Below, piece by piece: positions 36,833-45,176 of a DNA stretch of 64,000 nt; positions within the stretch are counted from its first letter, which is position 1; each line of letters starts with the position of its first letter. A program made the translations under genes and the position numbers. Origin of the DNA: Chryseobacterium arthrosphaerae (lineage in GTDB: Bacteria > Bacteroidota > Bacteroidia > Flavobacteriales > Weeksellaceae); NCBI RefSeq assembly GCF_001684965.1, contig NZ_MAYG01000001.1:1302001-1366000 (forward strand), written 5' to 3'. The notes beneath the pieces are model-generated. The model did no database searches. It worked only from the letters and a program-made list of their open reading frames with translations, and was not told where the DNA came from.

Positions 36833-37438
36833 TCAGGCTTTATTGGGTTTACTCACATATTTATTACCCTTCACAAAGAAACGCCAGGGCAGGAGAGCGT
36901 CTTCCTGTGCATAAGCAACCCCTATACGGGGGCCTGCTATAATTTCATCAGGATCATACCGAATTCCGTGGTCTTCTATCCAGATTTCATTTCCTGTCAG
37001 ATCTTTTTTATTAAAGTTTCTATCGATTCCCAAAGCTTTTGCTGCGGAACCCGGGCCTGAAGAAATAGCAGCTCTGGAAGCCGGCATACTGCGTCTGAGC
37101 TGCATTGTTTCTTTACCGATCAAAGGCTCTACAGCTCTGATCAGTACGGCATGAGGCTCATCTTTCACCGAAGTTACCACATTAAAAAGATGATGAATCC
37201 CATAGCATAAATAAACATAAGATACTCCGCCATGACTGTATAATGTTTCCGTACGGTCCGTCCGTCTGCCTCCATACGCATGCGAAGCCTTATCCTGTAC
37301 TCCAAAATAGGCTTCTGTTTCTACAATAATCCCGGCGGTAATGTTACCATTAATTTCTGTAAAAAGAATTTTTCCCAAAAGGTCCTGAGCCAGGAAAAGA
37401 ACATCCTGATCGGCATAATAGGAGCGTGGCAGTTTCAA
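36833..37438 (-). CDS. DNA-3-methyladenine glycosylase (AAG/MPG family)
   Basis: 201 residues, the normal length for bacterial AAG. Family landmarks: DLLGKIL near 20, VETEAY (about 40-45), the loop DKASHAYGGRRTDRTETLY with the DNA-inserting region, YVYLCYGIHHLFNVV (about 75-89), VLIRAVEP, and GPGSAAKALGI near 130. It removes alkylated purines and hypoxanthine from DNA in base-excision repair. Single gene. A perfect -7 element (37466-37473, minus strand) lies about 28 bases upstream. Confidence 0.95.
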   Translation of the reverse strand: MKLPRSYYADQDVLFLAQDLLGKILFTEINGNITAGIIVETEAYFGVQDKASHAYGGRRTDRTETLYSHGGVSYVYLCYGIHHLFNVVTSVKDEPHAVLIRAVEPLIGKETMQLRRSMPASRAAISSGPGSAAKALGIDRNFNKKDLTGNEIWIEDHGIRYDPDEIIAGPRIGVAYAQEDALLPWRFFVKGNKYVSKPNKA

Positions 37439-37465
37439 AATGAATAATTTTAACAGTTATTCAAT

Positions 37466-37473
37466 CAAAATTA
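37466..37473 (-). promoter_or_regulatory. -7 promoter element of DNA glycosylase gene
   Basis: On the minus strand this reads TAATTTTG, a perfect TAnnTTTG, with a leader of about 23 bases to the ATG at 37438. Confidence 0.6.
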
Positions 37474-37638
37474 ATGATATTTTTATTAAAAAAAGGAAGA
37501 AACAGGAGAAGGAAACATAAAAGATACCACAAAAAGTAAGATTTCAATTATAAGTGATGTATTTGGCATATCCATTGTTATTTTTATCACAACATCATTC
37601 ACACCACTATAAAAATATAGGTTTTGACACTTTCTATT

Positions 37639-37662
37639 CCCCGGAGCAATCCGGGGAGTTTT
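37639..37662 (+). terminator. orphan terminator, + strand
   Basis: A 7-bp GC-rich stem (CCCCGGA / TCCGGGG) with a GCAA tetraloop, followed by AGTTTTT. The T tract is on the + strand, but no + strand gene precedes it, as both flanking genes are on the minus strand. The rest of the 37439-37751 spacer holds no protein gene that I can support. Confidence 0.6.
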
Positions 37663-37715
37663 TATTAACATCAGATTTATTTTATAATGTAAAAATTTTA
37701 AGATCCAATAAAAAA

Positions 37716-37735
37716 GCCTCACATTACTGCGAGAC
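37716..37735 (-). terminator. terminator of dipeptidyl-peptidase gene
   Basis: On the minus strand GTCTC pairs with GAGGC (one G-T pair) around a 10-base loop and runs into T6. It lies 17 bases after the terminal TAA of the disrupted peptidase gene. Confidence 0.55.
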
Positions 37736-37751
37736 TTTAGGTTGTTTATTT

Positions 37752-39923
37752 TTATCTTCCTCCCGGAGGACAGTGTTCTTTTAAATATTTTGTGAACATG
37801 GTAGCCAGATGCAGCGATGTTCCTTCCCCTTCATCAATAGAATGCGTCCGGTTAGGATAAGACATCAGCTGGAACTGTTTGTTGTATTTTACCAGCTCAT
37901 TAATGTATACTTCCGTATTCTGATAATGTACGTTATCATCTCCCGTACCATGTACCAGCAAAAGATTTCCTTTCACATTTTTAGCATAGGCAAGAGGAGA
38001 ACCGTTGACAAAATCTTCCCTGTTTTCCTATGGAAGTCCCATATACCTTTCCTGATAGATATTGTCATAGAACAGTTGATTGGCCACCGGAGCAATAGCA
38101 ATACCGGTCTGGTAAATATCAGGATATTGTCCTAAAAGATTAAGGGTGGAAGATCCTCCGCCACTCCAGCCCCATACAGCAACTCTGGATGTATCTGCGT
38201 ACGGCCATTTTGCAAATAAAGCTTTGGCTCCCATTGCCTGATCCCGGATATTAAGCTGTCCTATTTTACGGTAAACAGATTTTCTCCATTCACGTCCTTT
38301 GGGAGCAGGAGTTCCCCTGTTTTCCAGAGAGACATACAGATATCCGTCTTCGGCCATATCACCTGTATATAAATAATTCCAGCCTGTATAGAAGCTGTCG
38401 GTTACGGTTTGTGATCCCGGTTCGCCGTATACAGTGAAGACAACAGGATATTTTTTGCCGGGATCAAAGTTTTTAGGTTTTACCACCCATCCGTCTAATG
38501 TAACCCCATCCTGTGTTGTGATCTGGAAAAACTCTGCTTTAGGTTTCGAAGGATCAGCTTTAATTGTTCTTTTCGGGGCAACAAGTTCCTTATGGTCAGG
38601 AAGAGATACAATGGCTCCTGCTGAAAGTGCATTCACACTGCTGTTATTAAACACTGCGATTTTACCATTGGGTGATATTGTATACTGGTTAGAGCCTGGA
38701 TAAGCTTCAGGAGTTAATCTCTGAGCTTTTCCTCCTTTCATACTCACTTTATATAAATATTTCTGAGCGGCATTATCCGGGGAAGCTAAAAAGTAAATCT
38801 GTTTATTCGGGATATCAAAAAATTCAGGTTTTATGACATCGAAAGCATCTTTGGTGATCAGTGTTTCCTTGCCATTCATATCTATTTTATAAATATGCCT
38901 CCATCCGTCTTTTTCAGAAAGCCATAAGAATTCTTTTCCATTGTCAATCCAGTCCCATCCACTCGGATCATTACTGTTCCATCGGGATTTTATATCAATC
39001 CAGGCGGCATCGGTTTCTGTATGAATGGTTTTACTCTTCCCGGAGAAAGCATCGGCAATGATAATTTTACTCTGATTCTGTTTCCTGTTCAATTGCTGCA
39101 GAATAACGGATCGGGAATCCAGCACCCATTCCATTCTGGGAATATAGTTTTGCACTTCATCACCCGCAATGTCTGCTTTCTTTGATGACTTGGCTGCCAG
39201 ATCATAAAACCATATACTGCATCCCGACGGATTTTCACCTACCTTCGGATATTCTACAGGAATGGTAAACGAATACAGACTATCCGTATTATTGATCATC
39301 AGAAAATTCTTTGTGCTACGGGCATCCAGCTTCCAATAGGCAATTTTGCTTCCGTCGGGAGACCACCTGAAACCATCCTGAGTGCCGAATTCTTCTTCAT
39401 AAGCCCAGTCAAAAGTACCATTGATCATTCTGTCTGTTCCATCAGAGGTAACCGGGGTAATCTGGTTGCTGGTAAGATCTTCAATATAAATATTATGCTT
39501 TGATACGTAAGCCACCTTTTTGCTGTCCGGAGAGAACTTTGTAAACATCAGTGAAGCTGCAGGTAAACTTTTCCCAAGCTGAGACAGTTTCTTAGTGTTT
39601 TTATCAAAAATCCAGTAGTCTCCGCGGGTGTTGTCACGCCATACTTTCTGAGTATTGGCAAAAAGCAGCAAGCTTTTCCCATCGGGAGCTACCTGAAAGC
39701 TTTGTACCTTTAACGGATGAGCGCTTCCGGCGGGGATCAGTTCATCAGTACTTAAAAAAATCTGGTTTTTACCGGGATCCAGTACATCCACAATTTCAAC
39801 ACCGTTTTTGGTGAATGAGTAATAGGCATTGCCATCAGAGGTCCATTGGATCTTCTGTGCTGCCCATGGAGACAGGCACAGAAAGTACAATGCAATGGCT
39901 GTTAGTTTTTTTATGTTCTTCAT
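37752..39923 (-). pseudogene. S9 family dipeptidyl peptidase IV gene interrupted by an in-frame TAG
   Basis: The intact design is 723 codons: signal peptide (ends near WAAQ), eight-blade beta-propeller (about 30-480) and alpha/beta-hydrolase domain. Codon 632 is TAG (38028-38030). Reading continues in the same frame without any shift, as ENREDFVNGSPLAYAKNVKG and on to the normal C-terminus. The nucleophile Ser (GWSGGG, about 586) is before the stop. The Asp (GTGDDN, about 658) and the His (NRTHS, about 693) are after it. The 631-residue product would lack two of three catalytic residues. So this is a recent nonsense pseudogene, a readthrough product, or a sequencing error. It follows the Xaa-Pro aminopeptidase gene by 14 bases, and both would degrade proline-containing peptides. 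Confidence 0.85.
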
Positions 39924-39937
39924 ATATACTATTTGAG

Positions 39938-41332
39938 TTAAGCCAGATGTTCAGCTCTGTAATTTTCAATTTCTTCAACAGTATTGATCAGTCCGTTCCC
40001 GAGAAGTCTGTAGCTGTCATCCGTAATCAGGAAATCATCTTCTACGCGAATTCCACCGAAATCCCTGTATTCATTTACTTTATCATAATTTATAAAGTCA
40101 GCATTTTTATTTTCAGCCTGCCACATATCGATCAGATCAGGAATCATATAAATACCCGGCTCAACCGTTACTACAAACCCGGATTCAAGAGCTTTGCCTA
40201 AACGTAAAGATTTAAGTCCAAATGTTTTGGTATCCTTTGGTTCTTCCTCCGTGTAACCGATATACTGCTCGCCAAGATCTTCCATATCATGCACATCAAG
40301 CCCCATCATATGCCCTAATCCGCACTGGAAAAATAAGGTATGGGCATGGTTTTTTACAGCTTCTTCAGCATTTCCTTTCATCAGTCCGAGGTCAATAAGC
40401 CCTTCTACCAGATGCTGGGAAGCTTTAAGGTGAATATCTTTAAAACGTATTCCCGGTTTCAGCAGACGCTGGGCATTGTGAAAAGCATTCAGAACCACTT
40501 CATACATTTCTTTTTGCTTTGTTGTAAAATTCTTGCTTACCGGGAAGGTCCTGGTGAGGTCACCCGCATATCCCATGGCGGTTTCTGCTCCGGAATCATT
40601 CAGGAACAGATCGCCTTCTTTCAGTGTGTTAAGGCGGTAATGATTGTGAAGAATTCCTCCGTTTATCGTTACAATCGGCGGATAAGACATCTGGCATTCT
40701 TTATTGGCCGCAAGATACTGGATAGCGTTGGCCACTTCATATTCTTTAATACCAGGTCTTGCCATGCGCATTGCCAGCAAATGCATTTCGTTGGATACAT
40801 TCACCGCCTGTTCTATCTGTGCAATCTCCTGAGGTTCTTTAACGGAACGCTGCTTGACAATCGCTTTGATCATTTCCACAGAAGGTTGCAGCGCTGCGAT
40901 TTTAAGTCCTGAAAGATCAGATAATAAAATCTTATTGGAAGACTGATAGGGGGGAAGGTAATGTACTTTTCTTCCGGAATCCTGTGCATTTTTCAGATAC
41001 TGGGAAAGCTCTGCATAGGGTGAGGTTTCCTGTACTCCGGATTTCAGGCATTTCTCTTTCAATGTTTCCTGCCTGCCCATCCATACAATATCATCAATGC
41101 TTAGTTCGTCCCCGAAAACAATTGTCTTATTCTCATCAATATCAATAATAGCGGCAATACGGGGCTCCTGGATCCCGAAATAATATAAGAAAGTACTGTC
41201 CTGGCGGAAATAATAAGGATTGTGTTCAAAATTAACAGGATTCTCTATATTTCCTAAAAACAGTAAGATTCCGCCGTTCACATTGCCTTGTAATACGGAT
41301 CTTCTGTCAAGATAGGTTGATGCTGAAAACAT
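39938..41332 (-). CDS. pepP: Xaa-Pro aminopeptidase (M24B family)
   Basis: 464 residues. The N-terminal domain (about 1-170) has FRQDSTFLYYFGI. The C-terminal pita-bread domain has the metal ligands: Asp in NDSGAETAMGYAGDLTRTFPV, His in CGLGHMMGLDVHD, and Glu in VTVEPGIYM and IRVEDD. It releases N-terminal residues before proline using two Mn ions. First gene of a two-gene unit with the dipeptidyl peptidase. A near-consensus -7 element (TAACTTTA, minus strand) lies about 30-40 bases upstream. Confidence 0.93.
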   Translation of the reverse strand: MFSASTYLDRRSVLQGNVNGGILLFLGNIENPVNFEHNPYYFRQDSTFLYYFGIQEPRIAAIIDIDENKTIVFGDELSIDDIVWMGRQETLKEKCLKSGVQETSPYAELSQYLKNAQDSGRKVHYLPPYQSSNKILLSDLSGLKIAALQPSVEMIKAIVKQRSVKEPQEIAQIEQAVNVSNEMHLLAMRMARPGIKEYEVANAIQYLAANKECQMSYPPIVTINGGILHNHYRLNTLKEGDLFLNDSGAETAMGYAGDLTRTFPVSKNFTTKQKEMYEVVLNAFHNAQRLLKPGIRFKDIHLKASQHLVEGLIDLGLMKGNAEEAVKNHAHTLFFQCGLGHMMGLDVHDMEDLGEQYIGYTEEEPKDTKTFGLKSLRLGKALESGFVVTVEPGIYMIPDLIDMWQAENKNADFINYDKVNEYRDFGGIRVEDDFLITDDSYRLLGNGLINTVEEIENYRAEHLA

Positions 41333-41502
41333 AGTATGATTACTTTTTTTATTAAAGGTTTAAAGTTACGATTTTGTACTGTTCATCATCATTTATTCTT
41401 TAAAATTAGAAGATTATCTGAATCAATGGTTAATTTTTCAGTTTAGTTTACCTATCTTTATTTATTATTTTTAGTTTATTATCTTTAGATTTCATTCTCT
41501 CT

Positions 41503-41997
41503 ATGCATTACAGGAACGACAAAATTATCATCCGCAAATTCACTCCCGAAGAATTTTCCTTATTCTCATCACTTTTTGAAAACAAAAACATAACCCGTTA
41601 TCTTCCTTATAAAACTCCTGAAGAGTACAGAGAAATGTTTGAAAAAGCTTTATCGGATTATGAGGAAGGACCATTCAGCCGGTGGGGAGTATTCAATACC
41701 GCAAACAATGATTTCATAGGAATGTGCCTGGCAAGAGTTTTTCTTGACCGTCCGGAACAGATTGAAATAGGCTATACATTAAGCGAAAACTACTGGGGAA
41801 AAGGCCTTGGTACAGAGGTATGCAAAGCTTTAATGGAATATTGCCGATCATTAAACACCAACAAAGATATTGTCGCCGTTACAGATCCGGATAATATCGG
41901 GTCTCAAAAAATCCTTTTAAAAAATGGATTCGTGAGAGAAGACAATCTGGTAAGAGATGATCGTGAACTGGCTTATTTTGTATTGAGCTCTTCTTAA
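41503..41997 (+). CDS. GNAT-family N-acetyltransferase
   Basis: 164 residues of the RimJ/RimL-like class. The acetyl-CoA pyrophosphate loop is in NYWGKGLGTEV (about 102-112). The preceding strand IEIGYTLSE and the later DPDNIGSQKILLKNGF are characteristic. It transfers acetyl groups to an amine, target unknown. A -7-like TATCTTTA precedes the gene. Copies B and C of the interspersed repeat follow it. Confidence 0.88.
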   Translation: MHYRNDKIIIRKFTPEEFSLFSSLFENKNITRYLPYKTPEEYREMFEKALSDYEEGPFSRWGVFNTANNDFIGMCLARVFLDRPEQIEIGYTLSENYWGKGLGTEVCKALMEYCRSLNTNKDIVAVTDPDNIGSQKILLKNGFVREDNLVRDDRELAYFVLSSS

Positions 41998-42002
41998 TTC
42001 CT

Positions 42003-42370
42003 CCTTACTGGTTCAATCATAAGAAAATCAAACTTTTTCATAAAACTTAAATGTACTTATCAACAGTTTGCTTATACTTAAAAATACTTAAGTGTTCAAA
42101 AACTTTGTGCCTTTTGTGGTTCAAAATATTTTAAACCATTAAGAATAATGAAGGTTTTAAGATAAGTTAAGGTAAAAATCAAAGATTTTTAAGTCGCAAC
42201 TCTTAAAGCGAAGCTCACCTTAATATTCTTATCTTCTTAACTCCCCCTTAATGGTTCAATCATAAGAAAATTACAGTTTTTCATAAAACTTCTGTGCACT
42301 TATCAACGGTTTACTTATAACTTAAAAATACTTAAGTGTTCAAAAAACTTTGTGCCTTTGTGGTTAAACT
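42003..42370 (-). repeat. interspersed AT-rich intergenic repeat, copy B
   Basis: The same modules as copy A, in reverse orientation, with a partial second unit (the CACTTAAGT block occurs twice, near 42090 and 42330). Positions 42050-42256 match 42614-42832 almost base for base as direct repeats. No coding potential is evident. Confidence 0.8.
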
Positions 42371-42391
42371 ATATTTTAATAGCCGAATTTA

Positions 42392-42412
42392 GATTCCTAA
42401 CGGAATGACAAA
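42392..42412 (-). repeat. dispersed palindromic repeat GTCATTCCG-GGAAT, copy 2
   Basis: Reverse-orientation partner of 10625-10644, differing by a single inserted base (CCGTTAGG instead of CCGTAGG). It lies between repeat copies B and C. Confidence 0.5.
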
Positions 42413-42515
42413 AAGTACAACAGAAGTAATATACAATTAAAAAATCAGAAATTTCAAACTTACGTGTACTTCTACGCGCAAGCTTTTCACTTTAAATACC
42501 TTAGATGTTCAGGAC

Positions 42516-42840
42516 TTTTGTGATTTTAAAAAACACTTTAGTGCACTTAAGAAGTTTAAAAATGATCCTGCATAAGTTCAGTACACTTAAGATGAAAATC
42601 AGAGGTTTTCATCTTAAGTGTACTTATCAACAGTTTGCTTATAACTTAAAAATACTTAAGTGTTCTTAAAAAACTTTTGTGCCTTTTGTGGTTCAAAATA
42701 TTTTAACCCATTAAGAATAATGAAGGCTTTAAGGTAAGTTAAGGTAAAAATCAAAGATTTTTAAGTCGCAACTCTTAAAGCGAAGCTCACCTTAATATTC
42801 TTATCTCCTTATTCCTCCTTAATGGTTCAAAAAAATGGAA
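42516..42840 (-). repeat. interspersed AT-rich intergenic repeat, copy C
   Basis: Composite of an 86-base module (42516-42601) that recurs inverted at 57347-57433 with about two differences, and a unit (42614-42832) that duplicates copy B. Together with copy B it fills the 946-base spacer before the sulfur locus. I see no gene in that spacer. Confidence 0.8.
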
Positions 42841-42908
42841 TATAGAAATTTAAATTCCGTTTAAAAAATTATGGAGAATATAATTACCCTCTTATCGGAA
42901 AACATTTC

Positions 42909-42923
42909 ATTTATCAGATAAAT
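42909..42923. promoter_or_regulatory. palindrome before the Rrf2 regulator, possible operator
   Basis: ATTTATC-A-GATAAAT is a perfect 15-base palindrome ending 20 bases before the regulator start. Position and symmetry suit an autoregulatory site for a dimeric repressor, which is inference. Confidence 0.4.
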
Positions 42924-42943
42924 TATCATAACTTGCAGGAATT

Positions 42944-43360
42944 ATGATGTCGAAACGGTGCAAATATGCGTTAAAAGCAATGGTCAGATTAGCAAGAAAT
43001 TATCATCAAGGCTTTCTGCCCACTTCTGTTATTGCACAGGATGAGAACATTCCTAAAAAATTTTTAGAGCAGATCCTCCTGGAACTTAAAAGAGCTAAAC
43101 TCGTCAACAGTAAGCAGGGTAAAGTAGGAGGGTATTACCTGCTGAAGTCTCCTGATGAGGTTTCATTAGCTGATATCTACCGTATTTTTGACGGTCCCAT
43201 TGCTCTTACCCCATGTGTATCTTTAAATTTCTATGAAGCTTGTGACGACTGCGTGGATGAAGCAGTCTGTTACCTGAGAAAAGAATTAATGATCGTTCGT
43301 GAAAAGACCAGAAAAAGCATGATGGAGGCCACTCTAACTAAGTTTATCAATAAAGATTAA
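42944..43360 (+). CDS. Rrf2-family transcriptional regulator (CymR/IscR-like)
   Basis: 138 residues. N-terminal winged helix with KCKYALKAMVRLAR-type opening and the recognition helix region IPKKFLEQILLELKRAKLVNSKQGKVGGY. Four Cys lie in the dimerisation segment (91, 100, 103 and 109), in a spacing that could hold an iron-sulfur cluster as in IscR, or serve thiol sensing. Because it is directly followed by the full cysteine biosynthesis locus, control of sulfur assimilation is the likely job, as for CymR in Firmicutes. Adjacent ATG codons at 42944 and 42947 make the start uncertain by one residue. Confidence 0.9.
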   Translation: MMSKRCKYALKAMVRLARNYHQGFLPTSVIAQDENIPKKFLEQILLELKRAKLVNSKQGKVGGYYLLKSPDEVSLADIYRIFDGPIALTPCVSLNFYEACDDCVDEAVCYLRKELMIVREKTRKSMMEATLTKFINKD

Positions 43361-43373
43361 TTTTTTTTCATTT

Positions 43374-43407
43374 AAATTCTACTATTTTGATAGGAGTTAT
43401 AGAATTT
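43374..43407. promoter_or_regulatory. nested inverted repeat at the cys promoter, candidate Rrf2 operator
   Basis: AAATTCTA (43374-43381) is the reverse complement of TAGAATTT (43400-43407). Between them lies a smaller palindrome CTAT-TTTG-ATAG (43382-43393). The structure spans the -33 region of the promoter whose -7 element is at 43412, so a bound regulator would block it. Confidence 0.45.
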
Positions 43408-43411
43408 TGTA

Positions 43412-43419
43412 TATATTTG
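43412..43419 (+). promoter_or_regulatory. -7 promoter element of the cys operon
   Basis: TATATTTG, a perfect TAnnTTTG. A TTG at 43387-43389 sits 22 bases upstream as the probable -33 element. The ATG of cysH is 24 bases downstream. Confidence 0.65.
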
Positions 43420-43442
43420 CAAGACTTAAATTTCAATAGGAT

Positions 43443-44156
43443 ATGGAAAACAATCTGAAAAATGAATTTGAAAAACTTCTGGAAGATGCTTCAGAAAGCG
43501 ATTTTCAGGACAATGGATTAGAGGTATTAGCCAGTAGATTCCCGGGTAAGGTGATCTTTTCCACCAGTTTCAGCTATGAAGATCAGGTGATCACTCATCT
43601 GATCAAAAACCTGGATATTGATATTTTTACTCTTGATACAGGCCGTCTTTTTGAACAGACCTACGAAACATGGGCCAACACCAGAGCCTTTTTCAAAAAA
43701 GAGATCAAAGCATATTACCCGGATACGGAAGAATTGAAAAAATTTGTCACAGAAAACGGACCTGATTCATTTTACCAGTCTGTAGAGCAGAGGAAAGCAT
43801 GCTGCACCATCCGTAAGGTACATCCGCTGAAAAAAGCATTGGAAGGATATCAGGTATGGATCACCGGTTTAAGAGCGGAACACTCTCCCAACAGGCAGAA
43901 TATGCCACAGCTGGAGTGGGATCCTGACAATAAAATCATCAAATTTCATCCGCTCCTTCACTGGACTTCTGAGCAGGTAACCGATTATGTAAAGTCAAAT
44001 AACCTGCCTTACAACCATCTTCACAAAAAAGGTTTTGTCAGCATAGGATGCGCTCCATGTACCAGAGCGATCAAAGAAGGGGAAGATTTCAGAGCCGGCC
44101 GCTGGTGGTGGGAAGATGCCAACAAAAAGGAATGCGGTCTACATATTCATCAATAA
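43443..44156 (+). CDS. cysH: assimilatory adenylylsulfate (APS/PAPS) reductase
   Basis: 237 residues. The cluster-binding cysteines of the plant/Bacillus-type APS reductases are all present (C120-C121 and C203-x-x-C206), and the catalytic Cys is C231 in KKECGLH. A [4Fe-4S] enzyme of this type usually reduces APS to sulfite and AMP with thioredoxin. That fits the absence of an APS kinase gene from the locus. First gene of the operon, followed after 11 bases by cysD. Confidence 0.95.
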   Translation: MENNLKNEFEKLLEDASESDFQDNGLEVLASRFPGKVIFSTSFSYEDQVITHLIKNLDIDIFTLDTGRLFEQTYETWANTRAFFKKEIKAYYPDTEELKKFVTENGPDSFYQSVEQRKACCTIRKVHPLKKALEGYQVWITGLRAEHSPNRQNMPQLEWDPDNKIIKFHPLLHWTSEQVTDYVKSNNLPYNHLHKKGFVSIGCAPCTRAIKEGEDFRAGRWWWEDANKKECGLHIHQ

Positions 44157-44167
44157 AAAAAGAAACA

Positions 44168-45076
44168 ATGTCAATACAACAATTAAACTACCTAGATCAG
44201 TTGGAGTCAGAATCCATTTATATTTTAAGGGAAGTTGCGGGACAGTTTGAGCGCCCTGCCTTACTATTCAGTGGAGGAAAAGACAGTATTGTACTCGCTC
44301 ACCTGGCAAGAAAAGCATTTCTTCATGGGAAAATCCCTTTTACATTTGTACATGTAGATACTGGGCACAATTTCCCTGAAGTATTGGAATTCCGTGATCA
44401 GCTGGTTGATCAGCTCAATGTGAATCTCGTTGCAAGAAAAGTTGAGGATACCATAAAAAGCAAAAAATTAACCGAAGCCAAAGGAAAATTTCCCAGCAGA
44501 AACTGGCTTCAGACCTATACTTTACTGGACACCATAGAAGAATTTGAATTTGATGCCTGCATCGGAGGAGCCAGAAGAGACGAGGAGAAAGCCCGTGCCA
44601 AAGAAAGAATATTCTCCGTGCGTGATGAATTCGGACAATGGGACCCTAAACTTCAGCGCCCGGAACTTTGGAATATTTTCAACGGAAAAATCCATAAAGG
44701 AGAAAATGTAAGGATATTCCCGATCAGTAACTGGACGGAGCTTGATATCTGGAATTACATCCGCAAAGAAAAGATTGCATTGCCCTCCATTTACTTCTCG
44801 CATGAAAGGGAAGTGGTAGACCTTAACGGACAATGGCTGGCCAATTCGCCTTACGTGCTTTTGGAACCGGAAGATATTGTCACCACCAAAAAAATACGCT
44901 ACAGAACCGTGGGAGATATGACCTGCACCGCAGCGGTAGAATCCAGTGCAGCTACAATAGATGCCGTAATCGAAGAAATTGTTGCCACCAGAATCTCCGA
45001 AAGAGGTGAAACCCGTATTGATGACAGGGTAACGGAAGCTGCCATGGAAGACAGGAAAAAAGGAGGCTATTTTTAG
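44168..45076 (+). CDS. cysD: sulfate adenylyltransferase subunit 2
   Basis: 302 residues from the ATG at 44168; the frame is open upstream only through overlap with cysH. The PP-loop motif LLFSGGKDSIV is at about 31-41, and the family signatures FVHVDTGHNFPE, CIGGARRDEEKARAKERIFS and the ending RKKGGYF are all present. With CysN it makes APS from ATP and sulfate. cysH lies 11 bases upstream. The gap of 100 bases to cysN holds an inverted repeat. Confidence 0.97.
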   Translation: MSIQQLNYLDQLESESIYILREVAGQFERPALLFSGGKDSIVLAHLARKAFLHGKIPFTFVHVDTGHNFPEVLEFRDQLVDQLNVNLVARKVEDTIKSKKLTEAKGKFPSRNWLQTYTLLDTIEEFEFDACIGGARRDEEKARAKERIFSVRDEFGQWDPKLQRPELWNIFNGKIHKGENVRIFPISNWTELDIWNYIRKEKIALPSIYFSHEREVVDLNGQWLANSPYVLLEPEDIVTTKKIRYRTVGDMTCTAAVESSAATIDAVIEEIVATRISERGETRIDDRVTEAAMEDRKKGGYF

Positions 45077-45087
45077 ATAAGCAATCA

Positions 45088-45146
45088 GCAATGAGTAATC
45101 GGATATACCGCATTTACTTATTAAACAGTAAAATATTACTCATTGC
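45088..45146. repeat. 12-bp inverted repeat between cysD and cysN
   Basis: GCAATGAGTAAT (45088-45099) and ATTACTCATTGC (45135-45146) are exact complements around a 35-base loop. Further TTACTCATTAC text follows at 45151. Similar GCTCAT/TTACTCAT text precedes SusC at 31686-31715, so this is a low-complexity interspersed unit. In the transcript it would form a hairpin inside the operon. Confidence 0.5.
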
Positions 45147-45176
45147 CTATTACTCATTACTTATAATTAAAAACGG

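Noticed and set aside
37554..37784. 76-codon open frame on the + strand
   Set aside because: It crosses the orphan terminator hairpin and the 3' end of the peptidase gene, and its translation has no protein-like composition.
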